Source of the DNA: G963677185 sp963677185
Lineage (GTDB): Bacteria > Bacillota > Syntrophomonadia > Syntrophomonadales > Syntrophomonadaceae
Reading direction: 5' to 3'
Assembly (NCBI GenBank): GCA_963677185.1
Contig: OY781889.1
Span: 2,542,001 to 2,606,000 of the forward strand
Length of the DNA: 64,000 nucleotides
The translations under genes and the position numbers were made by a program. The notes under the pieces are model-generated. The model was given only the letters and a program-made list of their open reading frames with translations. It did not search any database and was not told the DNA's origin. Of the stretch, positions 16,481-24,930 are shown piece after piece (position 1 is the first letter of the stretch; each line of letters starts with the position of its first letter).

Positions 16481-17395
16481 ATGCAAGAGATAGCTCCAGG
16501 CATATTTTTAATAGAACCCCCAGAAAAGGCGGTTTTCCCTTACAGCAACTCTCTATATATAGACGGCAGTGTAAAAGCCCTGATCGATGCTGGCAGCGGC
16601 CGAACTGCTTATGCGGGAATCATGGCAAACAAACTGGACTTGTTGCTGCTCAGCCACTATCACTTTGACCACACCAATGGATCCGAATTTTTCCCCGACG
16701 CCCGAATTATGTGCGGACGTGAAGAGCTCTGGGCTTATAACGACGAGCAACGATATGTGGAAAGCTCCGGATACTCTCAATGGGACCAGCTGATGGATGT
16801 TGAGCGCAGCGGCATATTTGCCCGCACATTTGATCAGCCAGACGACATTCCGACAGTGCCCGGCTTTCGCCCGATCGAAATCAGCGGAATCTTCAAGGAC
16901 GGCGACGTTTTCGATTTCGGCAACACCAGCATGCAGGCAATTCACACCCCGGGACACACTCCTGGTCATTATGCTTTTTTTTTCCCTGATGAAAAACTTC
17001 TGTTTTCGTGTGACAGCGATCTTTCGTCGTGGGGACCCTGGTATGGAGCTATGGTTTCAGATTTCGGAGCCATTGTAAACAGCATTGAAAAGCTAATTGA
17101 ACTCCACCCCAGAATCATAGTAACATCCCATCGGCGCCAGATTTTCACTGATAATCTTGAACAACGCCTGCATGCATTCCTGGATATACCGTTAAAAAAA
17201 GAAGAACAGATCCTGGATTTTCTTAAACAAGCTCACACTCTTAAGGAGATTCTTCGCCAGGATTTTGTTCACCTGTATCCGCCTCGCAGCTCCTACCAGA
17301 CGTTTTGGAACCGTCTGATGGTTAAAAAACACCTGGATCGCATGGTTGACAATGGGTCTATCCGCCTTGACCAATCCGGGTTTTATCGGGCTTAA
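16481..17395 (+). CDS. Metallo-beta-lactamase-fold hydrolase
   Basis: A 304-residue MBL protein. The metal site is clear: HYHFDH (about residues 59-64), a later His in HTPGHTPGHYAFFF, Asp in FSCDSD, and a His in VTSHRR near 210. A C-terminal helical extension of about 80 residues follows, as in several MBL subfamilies. The substrate cannot be told from sequence; thioester, lactonase or glyoxalase-like functions are possible. AGGAGTG lies 7 nt before the ATG. Confidence 0.9.
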   Translation: MQEIAPGIFLIEPPEKAVFPYSNSLYIDGSVKALIDAGSGRTAYAGIMANKLDLLLLSHYHFDHTNGSEFFPDARIMCGREELWAYNDEQRYVESSGYSQWDQLMDVERSGIFARTFDQPDDIPTVPGFRPIEISGIFKDGDVFDFGNTSMQAIHTPGHTPGHYAFFFPDEKLLFSCDSDLSSWGPWYGAMVSDFGAIVNSIEKLIELHPRIIVTSHRRQIFTDNLEQRLHAFLDIPLKKEEQILDFLKQAHTLKEILRQDFVHLYPPRSSYQTFWNRLMVKKHLDRMVDNGSIRLDQSGFYRA

Positions 17396-17535
17396 GGCAG
17401 GGTATTCTTTAACAGCTCTGAAGAAAGTCAATATTTATGATAAAATTAGTCCCATAATCATTGATAAACACTCGCTCAATGCGCTTCCATATGGAATGGA
17501 ATTGCACTGATGCCATTACGAGGGAGGTAATACGA

Positions 17536-18024
17536 ATGAAGGATCGGAGGGGAATTTACCTGGCGGTTTTTATCCTGGCAGCCAGCCTGGTATATTATGG
17601 TTGCGGTGGTTCCGGCGTAAACAACAACGGGAACACTCAGGTAAATAAGATGGAAAACGCCGAGAGCCGCAGCTTAACCGGCGATGAGACCTTGAGCAAA
17701 ACCCCGGTTCCGATTGACCGCCAGGCCATATTTGACGATTTCAAAGACCTCAGCGACAACGACATCCCTGCAGGGGTGCTGGGAGGCACCTTTTTTCCCG
17801 GACGCCTGTACCTTCCTGAAGGTTACAAAGGTCAGGCCGAAGACATATTCTATCTCAGCATCGAGGATGGTCATCTTTTAATTTTACAGAAATACCAGGT
17901 CAAGCAACAGCCAGACGGCTCATTAAAATACCAGCTGATCCAAAACCTCGAAAATCAAGATGAACCCGAAGGAAGCTTTGAAGCATACAGCCTGCGCAAA
18001 GGCGAGTGGCAGCCAGTCCAGTAA
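17536..18024 (+). CDS. Putative lipoprotein of unknown function
   Basis: A 162-residue exported protein: MKDRRG, a hydrophobic stretch (IYLAVFILAASLVYYG) and a Cys at about residue 23 followed by Gly-Gly-Ser. The lipobox is weak (VYYGC rather than LxxC), so lipid attachment is only probable. The rest is acidic and Asn/Gln-rich with no recognised domain. GGGAGGTAA precedes the ATG at 17536, favouring it over upstream in-frame starts. A TGATAAAAT extended -10 lies at 17438-17446. Confidence 0.7.
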   Translation: MKDRRGIYLAVFILAASLVYYGCGGSGVNNNGNTQVNKMENAESRSLTGDETLSKTPVPIDRQAIFDDFKDLSDNDIPAGVLGGTFFPGRLYLPEGYKGQAEDIFYLSIEDGHLLILQKYQVKQQPDGSLKYQLIQNLENQDEPEGSFEAYSLRKGEWQPVQ

Positions 18025-18040
18025 AGGGGGAATTGAGCCT

Positions 18041-19174
18041 GTGTCCACCGTAGCCCTGGTATCCTGCAGCGATTACAGCATACAACAGGTTGACAATGCC
18101 GTTATGAGGGTTTTGAGTTTGCTGGGGGGCGCTGATGTTTACGCAGCTGCCGGCGAACGCATTCTTCTGAAGCCTAACATGCTGGCTGGAGATCCGCCTG
18201 AAAAGGCGGTTACTACCCATCCTTCATTAATGCGAGCAGTTGCCCTGGCCCTTAAACCTGCCGGGGCTTCGCTTTTTTATGGGGATTCGCCAATATATGG
18301 CAGCACTGCTAAAACTGCTCAAACATGCGGCCTGGCCGCAGCTGCAGCTGAAACTGGTATTGAGCTGCTGGATTTTTCAGATTCCGAGACCACATCTTAT
18401 GATGAAGGTACCCAGAACCGGGTATTTGAACTGGCCCGGGCAGTAAAAAGCTGCGACCGCATAATAAGCCTGTCCAAGCTTAAAACTCACGGACTGACAG
18501 GCATGACTGGAGCTGTTAAGAACCAATTCGGCTGCATCAGCGGCATGAATAAGGGCAAGTTCCATGTCAAGCTTCCTGAAGTAGAGCGCTTTTCCACCAT
18601 GCTGGTCGATCTGAATATTTGCCTTAAGCCTTCTTTATATATAATGGACGCCGTTATCTGCATGGAAGGCAATGGGCCTCGTGGCGGCAAGCCCCGCTTT
18701 ATGGGGTGCATTCTGGGTTCAACCGATCCGGTGGCCCTGGACAGCGTGGCGGCCTGCCTTATCGGCTTCCGTCCCGAAGAAATACCCACCTGCCGGGCTG
18801 GCAATAAAGCGGGACTGGGCAACTGCGATATGAAGCAGATAGAAATTGTTGGCGACGACTGGCAAGCCTTTGTAATAAATGATTTTGCCCGGAGCCAGAA
18901 GTTTATGAGCGACATCCATATTGGGCGGGGACGCCTGCGTAATGCTTTGATCGCCAAACCCGTCATAGATGAACAATTATGTACGTCCTGTGGCATATGC
19001 GTTCTGGCCTGCCCGGCAAATCCCAAAGCCCTTTCGAGAGAAAGGGAGTGCCGTCCGGCTTATGATTACGATCGCTGCATCCGCTGTTATTGCTGCCAGG
19101 AATCATGCCCGGAAGGCGCCATCAGCCTGATCACCCCCACACTCGGACGGTTTTTCAACCGCATCACCAGTTGA
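18041..19174 (+). CDS. DUF362 protein with C-terminal 2x[4Fe-4S] ferredoxin domain
   Basis: A 377-residue protein. The DUF362 part (1-~300) has the segments RILLKPNML, HPSLMRAVA and KLKTHGLTGMTGAVKNQFG. The last ~70 residues form a two-cluster ferredoxin: CTSCGICVLACPANP and CIRCYCCQESCPEGAI. Such proteins are common in anaerobes; the chemistry is unknown but electron transfer is implied. The GTG at 18041 is chosen from AAAGGGGG 10 nt upstream; the longer frame from 17960 overlaps the lipoprotein gene. Its stop codon overlaps the metA promoter. Confidence 0.85.
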   Translation: MSTVALVSCSDYSIQQVDNAVMRVLSLLGGADVYAAAGERILLKPNMLAGDPPEKAVTTHPSLMRAVALALKPAGASLFYGDSPIYGSTAKTAQTCGLAAAAAETGIELLDFSDSETTSYDEGTQNRVFELARAVKSCDRIISLSKLKTHGLTGMTGAVKNQFGCISGMNKGKFHVKLPEVERFSTMLVDLNICLKPSLYIMDAVICMEGNGPRGGKPRFMGCILGSTDPVALDSVAACLIGFRPEEIPTCRAGNKAGLGNCDMKQIEIVGDDWQAFVINDFARSQKFMSDIHIGRGRLRNALIAKPVIDEQLCTSCGICVLACPANPKALSRERECRPAYDYDRCIRCYCCQESCPEGAISLITPTLGRFFNRITS

Positions 19175-19199
19175 CCTTGGGATAAGGCTGTTATATAAT
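19171..19199 (+). promoter_or_regulatory. Sigma-A promoter of metA
   Basis: TTGACC, 17-nt spacer, TATAAT. The -35 box includes the stop codon of the upstream gene. The leader that follows is the riboswitch. Confidence 0.85.
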
Positions 19200-19233
19200 A
19201 CCTCTATTATAAAACTGCATAGCATGATTCATG

Positions 19234-19337
19234 CTTTTATCAAGAGTGGTGGAGGGACTGGCCCGATGAAGCCCGGCAACAGCCCATTATAATTGGGAAA
19301 TGTGCCAAATCCTGCAGGGAAACCTGGCAGATAAGAG
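19234..19337 (+). ncRNA. SAM-I (S-box) riboswitch aptamer
   Basis: P1 is formed by CTTTTATC (19234-19241) and GATAAGAG (19330-19337). Inside are the S-box signatures AAGAGTGGTGGAGGGACTG, GATGAAGCCCGGCAAC and CCTGCAGGGAAACCTGGCAG. GATAAG of P1 can instead pair with CTTATC in the terminator loop (19361-19366), giving the antiterminator. High SAM should therefore stop transcription before metA. Confidence 0.95.
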
Positions 19338-19354
19338 TGATGGTGGAGTTTCTG

Positions 19355-19388
19355 CCGCTTCTTATCGAAGCGGTTTATTTATTTTTTG
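19355..19388 (+). terminator. Riboswitch-controlled terminator
   Basis: CCGCTTC pairs with GAAGCGG around TTATC, then a T-rich tail. It is the expression platform of the SAM-I riboswitch. Confidence 0.9.
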
Positions 19389-19401
19389 AGAGGTGATATT
19401 C

Positions 19402-20361
19402 ATGCCCATCGTCATCCCACAGGATCTGCCCGCAGCCGAAGTACTGGAGCGGGAGAACATCTTCGTTATGAATGAACTCAGGGCCGAACGCCAGGATATT
19501 CGGCCGCTAAAAATAGCCATTGTAAACTTGATGCCGATCAAGAGTGTAACCGAAACCCAACTGCTGCGCATGCTTTCCAATTTCCCGGTGCAGCTTGAGA
19601 TTGACCTGGTAACCACTGAAAGCTACCAGTCGCGCAATACACCGGAAGATCACCTGAAAAGCTTTTATAAAAGCTTTAACGAGATCAAGCACCAAAAATA
19701 TGACGGTATGATAATAACCGGAGCTCCAGTTGAAAAAATGCGCTACAGTGATGTGAGCTACTGGCATGAGCTGACCGAGATCATGGATTTCAGCATTAAA
19801 AATGTAACCTCAACCTTTCATATTTGCTGGGCAGGTCAGGCAGCCATGTTCTACCATTATGGGATTCATAATTATGTTACTGACGAGAAGGTTTTCGGAG
19901 TGTTTAAACATCGAGTTAAAAATAATCACAACGAACTGGTAAGAGGTTATGACGATGTATTTTACGCCCCCCATTCCCGTCATGCGGAAATTATTCGAGA
20001 CGAGCTGGAAAGGTCTTCTGACCTTGAAATCCTGGCTGATTCTGAGGACGGCGGCATTTACCTGGTAGCCAGTAAGGATAAAAAGCTGGTGTTCTGCAAT
20101 GGCCATTCGGAATATGATGCCTGGACGCTTAAAGACGAGTATTTAAGGGATGTAGCCAAAGGATTGACTGATGTGAGACTTCCCCTCAACTACTTCCCGA
20201 ACAACGATCCGAAAAAGGAGCCGCTGGTAACCTGGCGTAGCCACGGGCACCTGCTGTACACTAACTGGTTGAATTACTATGTATATCAGCTCACTCCATT
20301 TGATCTTTATACAGATACAATCGATGGCAGTGATCGCTTATATCTGAATGGAAACTCTTAA
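19402..20361 (+). CDS. metA: Homoserine O-acetyltransferase of the MetA family
   Basis: A 319-residue MetA-fold enzyme that acylates homoserine in methionine synthesis. Cys142 (HICWAGQAA) is the catalytic residue. Residue 111 is Glu (GAPVEKM); in this family Glu111 is associated with acetyl-CoA and Gly111 with succinyl-CoA use, so acetyl transfer is likely. The ATG at 19402 has GAGAGGTGA upstream. It is controlled by the SAM-I riboswitch and is convergent with the following ABC1 kinase gene. Confidence 0.95.
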   Translation: MPIVIPQDLPAAEVLERENIFVMNELRAERQDIRPLKIAIVNLMPIKSVTETQLLRMLSNFPVQLEIDLVTTESYQSRNTPEDHLKSFYKSFNEIKHQKYDGMIITGAPVEKMRYSDVSYWHELTEIMDFSIKNVTSTFHICWAGQAAMFYHYGIHNYVTDEKVFGVFKHRVKNNHNELVRGYDDVFYAPHSRHAEIIRDELERSSDLEILADSEDGGIYLVASKDKKLVFCNGHSEYDAWTLKDEYLRDVAKGLTDVRLPLNYFPNNDPKKEPLVTWRSHGHLLYTNWLNYYVYQLTPFDLYTDTIDGSDRLYLNGNS

Positions 20362-20382
20362 CTGAAGGAAACAGTTAGACCA

Positions 20383-22047
20383 TTAGATTATTCTATAAGC
20401 GGATAACAGGAAAGCTACCAGCGCGACCAGGGAAATAATGAATCCTGCCAAACCCAGGGTGGCATAGGGAGCAACTGCATGCTCCCCTGCCCCTACCATT
20501 ATGAGGGCTGAACCGATCATACCACCTGCAATTATCAGGCTGGAACCAAGCCGGCCGGTTAATTGGGTTAATTTTGTCGAGGTCCGCTTATCAAAACCCA
20601 TCTGGATGTTTACCTGCATTTCACCGTCTTTGGCTGTCTTTACCAGCTGCGTTATATGCATGGGCAGCGACATTACCGGGCGAATCTCACGATAATATTT
20701 GCGGCGGGCTATTTCATATACTTTACGCCCCGACAGATGGCTATCAAGGACATTCTTGCTGAGCTTTTCCATGACCTGGGTAAAATTGAATTCCGGATCC
20801 AGCTTGGTACCCACACCTTCAACAATTATCAAGGCCTTTAGAAGGGTGGTAATGTAGACTGGCACTTTCAGACGGTATCGGAAAGACAGGTCCATAAATT
20901 CCTTGCGGATCTTGCTGACGTCAATCGAACCAATTTTAGCTTCGTATACTTTATTTATAAGGTCTACAAGGTCATCTGTAAACGCGTCATAATCAACCTT
21001 TTCAGTCACAATGCCCATGTCGCTGAACACCGCCATAGTCTGTTCAGTGTCACGGTTGCTGAGGGCCAGGAAAAGAGAGCTCAAGTTCCTCAGACGATCA
21101 CCGGTAAGTGATCCCATTTCTCCAAAGTCAATAAATGCAACATGGTCCTCGTCCACAATTATCATGTTGCCGGGATGAGGATCAGCTTGAAAAAAACCAT
21201 GCAGAACAATCTGAGTCAGAAAGGACTCTGTGCCCATGGCGGATACTTTTTTACGATCCCAGCCGCGCTTGTCAATTTCCTCCAGGTCATTGAATTTGAC
21301 CCCGGGGATGTATTCTTCCGTCAGAACCTTGGGAGTGGTGTAGTCCCAGAAAACCTTGGGTATTAGCACCGTTTCATTGCCGTTAAAGTTCTTTCTCATG
21401 CGTTCGGTGTTTTTCGCTTCCCGGTCATAATCCAGCTCCATTTTTAGAATGCGGGCGTACTCGGATACTATGCCCCGGGTGCCGATTTGCCGGGCATCTT
21501 CGGAATACCTTTCGGCCAGCACCGATAGGTTGCAAAGAAACTCCAGGTCGCGATGAATGGTCTTTTCGATATTGGGTCTTTGAACCTTGACAATGACTTC
21601 CTCCCCTGTTTTCAAAGTGGCGCGATGCACCTGGCCGATGGAAGCCGCCGCCAGAGGCTGGGGATCAAAATAACGAAAAATTTCGTGGGGATTGCCTAAC
21701 TCATTGCTGATCTGTTCTATCACCTGTTCATACGGAAATGGATCTACTTTATCCTGAAGGCTTTCCAGTTCCTCGATGTAATCTGCCGGCAGTAAATCGG
21801 GGCGGGTTGACAGCATCTGTCCCAGTTTAATAAACGTGGGCCCCAGTTCGACCAGAGCTTCGATAAATTCAGAGGCCCGGTTGTATTTTGCTGAATGATA
21901 CTTCTCCTTGGCATTTTTTCTCAGCCGTGCCGGCATCAAAAAATCCAGTCCGGCTTTTATCATCAAATATTCCAGCTGATGTTTGGCCAAGACGTGCATG
22001 ATACGGTGATAATGGCGTAAAAAGCGCATTCGTAAAACCGGATTCAT
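20383..22047 (-). CDS. ABC1/UbiB (AarF) family atypical kinase, complete
   Basis: A 554-residue protein with KxGQ (FIKLGQMLSTRPDLLP), the Ala-rich loop (AAASIGQVHRAT), ADPHPGN and FIDFGEMG, and two C-terminal transmembrane helices (SSLIIAGGMIGSALIMVGAG and TLGLAGFIISLVALVAFLL). These are canonical for membrane-bound UbiB proteins. The function in a presumed anaerobe is uncertain; lipid or menaquinone handling is possible. GGAGG precedes the ATG by 7 nt. It starts 18 bp after an HsdR-N-like gene, suggesting co-transcription. A paralogue lies at 1-1388. Confidence 0.94.
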   Translation of the reverse strand: MNPVLRMRFLRHYHRIMHVLAKHQLEYLMIKAGLDFLMPARLRKNAKEKYHSAKYNRASEFIEALVELGPTFIKLGQMLSTRPDLLPADYIEELESLQDKVDPFPYEQVIEQISNELGNPHEIFRYFDPQPLAAASIGQVHRATLKTGEEVIVKVQRPNIEKTIHRDLEFLCNLSVLAERYSEDARQIGTRGIVSEYARILKMELDYDREAKNTERMRKNFNGNETVLIPKVFWDYTTPKVLTEEYIPGVKFNDLEEIDKRGWDRKKVSAMGTESFLTQIVLHGFFQADPHPGNMIIVDEDHVAFIDFGEMGSLTGDRLRNLSSLFLALSNRDTEQTMAVFSDMGIVTEKVDYDAFTDDLVDLINKVYEAKIGSIDVSKIRKEFMDLSFRYRLKVPVYITTLLKALIIVEGVGTKLDPEFNFTQVMEKLSKNVLDSHLSGRKVYEIARRKYYREIRPVMSLPMHITQLVKTAKDGEMQVNIQMGFDKRTSTKLTQLTGRLGSSLIIAGGMIGSALIMVGAGEHAVAPYATLGLAGFIISLVALVAFLLSAYRII

Positions 22048-22065
22048 AACAAACCTCCGTTTTCA

Positions 22066-22836
22066 TTACTGTGAGAAACGCCGTTGCAGAGATTCTTCGA
22101 TTCGTTTCTTCAGAATTTTCTCGTTGGATATGTCGTAAAAGTTGAATTTATCGACGCCTTCTATGAACACCCTGATCAGGTTTTCAACTATCAGGCTGTT
22201 GGTTATCTCCTGGTCTTTGACATCCCTTTGAGTCATAATCTGGGTTTTTAGCCGGTTAACCGAGGCATGGCACAACTCACTGATCTTGTAGCCGCGGTTT
22301 TTCACCTGGCCATATTGCACTTCGCTTCCGTTTTCCGTTAAGGTGCGGCATGAATCTTTCATTCTTTCCAGACCATTAGCTGACAGCCTGGACATTTTCA
22401 TGTCTTCCAAATACCGGGCAGCATATTCCTCCCGCACGTCAATTCGGGCGACGAGCTCCGGATCTGCGGTTTTACCGCATATATCGTATATAAGCCATTC
22501 TACACCATTGCATAGAACGAGAATAGGGGCCCCAGACGCTTCGGCAGTAGCCAGAACCTTCGCCATATTTTTCAGGCTGCTTAAATCGGAATATAATGGA
22601 CGAATTTCCAGAAGCATGATCAGTCTTTGCCGGTTGAAGAATGCATAGGATATTTCAGAGCCGTTTTCAACATCTTTAAGGTGATAATCCGCAATCGTCT
22701 CATTGAGATTGGCCAAATCATAACCGAGTGCTTCAAGCAGCGGGCTTACAAATACCCGGTCAGTGTTTCTTTCGCTGAGTCCGGCCAGGGTATGTTGTTT
22801 TAGCTTGTCTCGCAATCCGGCAAGTATCCGTTCCAT
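22066..22836 (-). CDS. HsdR N-terminal-domain-like protein of unknown function
   Basis: A 256-residue protein. The first ~150 residues follow the pattern of type I restriction R-subunit N-terminal nuclease-like domains: ERNTDRVFVSPLLEALGYD at the start and VLCNGVEWLIYD later. The C-terminal ~100 residues are helical and unassigned. There are no helicase, HsdM or HsdS genes nearby, so this is a stand-alone protein rather than a restriction system. It directly precedes the ABC1 kinase. Confidence 0.65.
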   Translation of the reverse strand: MERILAGLRDKLKQHTLAGLSERNTDRVFVSPLLEALGYDLANLNETIADYHLKDVENGSEISYAFFNRQRLIMLLEIRPLYSDLSSLKNMAKVLATAEASGAPILVLCNGVEWLIYDICGKTADPELVARIDVREEYAARYLEDMKMSRLSANGLERMKDSCRTLTENGSEVQYGQVKNRGYKISELCHASVNRLKTQIMTQRDVKDQEITNSLIVENLIRVFIEGVDKFNFYDISNEKILKKRIEESLQRRFSQ

Positions 22837-23156
22837 CTAATTTCATTCCTCCGCCTGGTTGAGCATTACGATTCAAAACAATACTGTATATCCCGTCAAT
22901 TAAAGACTATTACGCCAATATACCTATATTACTACTATAACCCAATATATTATTAGCGTAAAGCCAGCCTAAACATCATAAGCCCTAATTATAGCAATCA
23001 GAATATTTGTCATTCGCTATACAATAAATAGAAATTAGCCATGTAGATAAAATGACAGTATTATTTACTTGACTAACTGTTATTATGTTGTAAAATATAT
23101 TTAGAAGATCATTTTTTACATTTATGGTTTATTTTATTAAGCGAGGTGTTTTTTGC
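22837..23156. other. AT-rich intergenic region upstream of the tyrosine recombinase
   Basis: 320 bp with no gene. TTACGC at 22910 and GCGTAA at 22956 form the ends of a loose AT-rich inverted repeat. A promoter for the recombinase is plausible at 23069-23096 (TTGACT, 16 nt, TAAAAT). No dif-like site is convincing. Confidence 0.5.
23069..23096 (+). promoter_or_regulatory. Probable promoter of the tyrosine recombinase gene
   Basis: TTGACT, 16-nt spacer, TAAAAT, about 60 nt before the chosen ATG. Confidence 0.55.
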
Positions 23157-24155
23157 ATGGAAAACGATTTTCGTTTGGCGGTCAATATATCTTCTTCGGC
23201 GCCCGACCCCGATTACAGTTCTGACGATCGGGATGCCAGGGTTATTGGCATGTTTCTTTCCACCAAGAAGCGCCGTTCCGAAAAAACCGCCGAAGTATAC
23301 CACGGGGTAATTCAGGAATTCTTTCGTTTCTTAAAATACAAGCCTATGAATTCCATTTCATACGAAGACCTGGTTGTATATTCCGAATTCCTGGCTCAGC
23401 CCGATCCGATGCGCCGGCCGGTATTGCTTGCGGTCAACACCCAGAACCGGAAAATATCAACGATTAAAAGCCTTTTCAAATACGCCATGCGCATCGGCTA
23501 CCTGCCGTTCAATCCTGCCGAACCGCTCGAAACCCAGAGGGTGAACACACGGATTGCGCAGCGGCTGGTTGACGGCAATGAACTTGAACGTCTGTTGAGT
23601 GCAGCGGGAAGACGCGGAACCCTGCACCAGCTGGTGATATTTTTTTTCGCCTGCACCGGCTGCCGGGTAAGCGAGTTGGCCGGCTTGAACTGGAAGGATT
23701 TTTATTTTGCGGCAGGCGGTCAGGTCGGGGTAAACATTCACGGCAAAGGACATAAAGAAAGACAGCTAAAGATAAATGATAGCTTGTGGAACCTGATTGT
23801 TCGCTATCGCACCGAAAAGCTGCTGAACACAGAAATCGATTCCCAGGACCGTTCGCCTCTTCTGATAAATCGTTTCGGCAACGCCTATCACCCCCAGTCT
23901 TTATGGAAGGCAGTCAAACAGTCTTGCGATGATGCTGGAATCAGGAAGAACATATCCCCGCACTGGCTGCGGCATACCTTTGCCACCGAGGTGTCCAAGG
24001 ACGGCAACGCTAACATATGGCAGCTGCAGCAGGACCTGGGCCATGCCAGCCTTTACACCACCCAGGCATATGTTCATGTTGCCCGGGGACTGGACGATAC
24101 CAGCGTTGATCACCTGGGATACCTGGACCGCCTGGAGAAAAACCTGGAGAAGTAA
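23157..24155 (+). CDS. Tyrosine recombinase (XerC/XerD-like)
   Basis: A 332-residue site-specific recombinase. The catalytic set is complete: Arg170 (CTGCRVSELAGL), Lys200 (GKGHKERQL), His269-x-x-Arg272 (HWLRHTFA), His296 (LGHASLYTT) and Tyr305 (QAYVHV). The N-terminal SAM-like DNA-binding domain covers about 28-115, after a short unstructured start. It is slightly longer than XerC/XerD (about 300). No attachment site, integrated element or flanking repeat is visible, so it may be a chromosomal resolvase or an orphan. The ATG at 23157 has GCGAGGTG upstream. Confidence 0.92.
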   Translation: MENDFRLAVNISSSAPDPDYSSDDRDARVIGMFLSTKKRRSEKTAEVYHGVIQEFFRFLKYKPMNSISYEDLVVYSEFLAQPDPMRRPVLLAVNTQNRKISTIKSLFKYAMRIGYLPFNPAEPLETQRVNTRIAQRLVDGNELERLLSAAGRRGTLHQLVIFFFACTGCRVSELAGLNWKDFYFAAGGQVGVNIHGKGHKERQLKINDSLWNLIVRYRTEKLLNTEIDSQDRSPLLINRFGNAYHPQSLWKAVKQSCDDAGIRKNISPHWLRHTFATEVSKDGNANIWQLQQDLGHASLYTTQAYVHVARGLDDTSVDHLGYLDRLEKNLEK

Positions 24156-24177
24156 GAGAGGGGAGTGGGTGCCGGGT

Positions 24178-24792
24178 TTATGCGGATATAAGATCCAGGA
24201 AATGTTTCAGGATACGGGCGGTCATTCCCCATACGATTTCACCATTGTACTCGTAAAAGTACTGTTCATAGCGGGCCGATCGGTAGGGGTAATTACGTCC
24301 GCCAGGAACCATATCCCAGGGATAATCGTCGGGCATGTCCAAACGGAACGATATTGATGAAACCTGAGGTTCGTATTCCATCAGGTAGCTGATCGGGATG
24401 CTGAATACATATTCGACTTCTTCGCGATTTATGTTAATGTTTGTGACATTATGTACAAAGCCCACAAAAGGGTAGATAATCATGTTAAAGGGACTTACGA
24501 ATAAATCCAGGGCTCCGATTATTTCCATATCTGCCGAGCAGATATTCAATTCCTCGCATGTTTCACGCACAGCCGCCGCTTCCATGCTGGCATCTTCACG
24601 TTCAACCCCTCCGCCCGGAAAGCATACTTCACCTGGCTGTACGTCCATATCCAGCGCCCTTCTTTCGAAAAGCACCGACCATTGGCCGTTTTCCATAACC
24701 AACGGCAACAGCACCGCGGATTTGAAACTGGTCTCATGCCCGATTATACTCGGCTTCCTAGTTTTCAGGGCTTTGATGCGCTCGTCAATCAT
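24178..24792 (-). CDS. NUDIX hydrolase, CoA pyrophosphatase-like
   Basis: A 204-residue protein. The NUDIX box is intact (GVEREDASMEAAAVRETCEE). FERRALDMDVQPGEVCFPGG upstream resembles the motif of CoA/acyl-CoA diphosphatases, which cut CoA to phosphopantetheine and ADP. The ATG at 24792 is chosen because GGAGG lies 8 nt upstream; a longer frame begins at 24831. It is convergent with the recombinase gene. Confidence 0.85.
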   Translation of the reverse strand: MIDERIKALKTRKPSIIGHETSFKSAVLLPLVMENGQWSVLFERRALDMDVQPGEVCFPGGGVEREDASMEAAAVRETCEELNICSADMEIIGALDLFVSPFNMIIYPFVGFVHNVTNININREEVEYVFSIPISYLMEYEPQVSSISFRLDMPDDYPWDMVPGGRNYPYRSARYEQYFYEYNGEIVWGMTARILKHFLDLISA

Positions 24793-24930
24793 GGACATAT
24801 CCTCCAGGACGATATTCCCTGCATATACCATATTATACTTCAGGTTCTGGCCGGTTGAAACGTCATATCATATGAAATTCATAAGTAACCGGGAAATGAT
24901 TAAACCCATGGCGAGAACGAACTGTTTTTA

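Noticed and set aside
22066..24155. A restriction or mobile defence island
   Set aside because: Only an HsdR-N-like fragment and a recombinase are present; no HsdM, HsdS, helicase, attachment repeats or composition change is visible.
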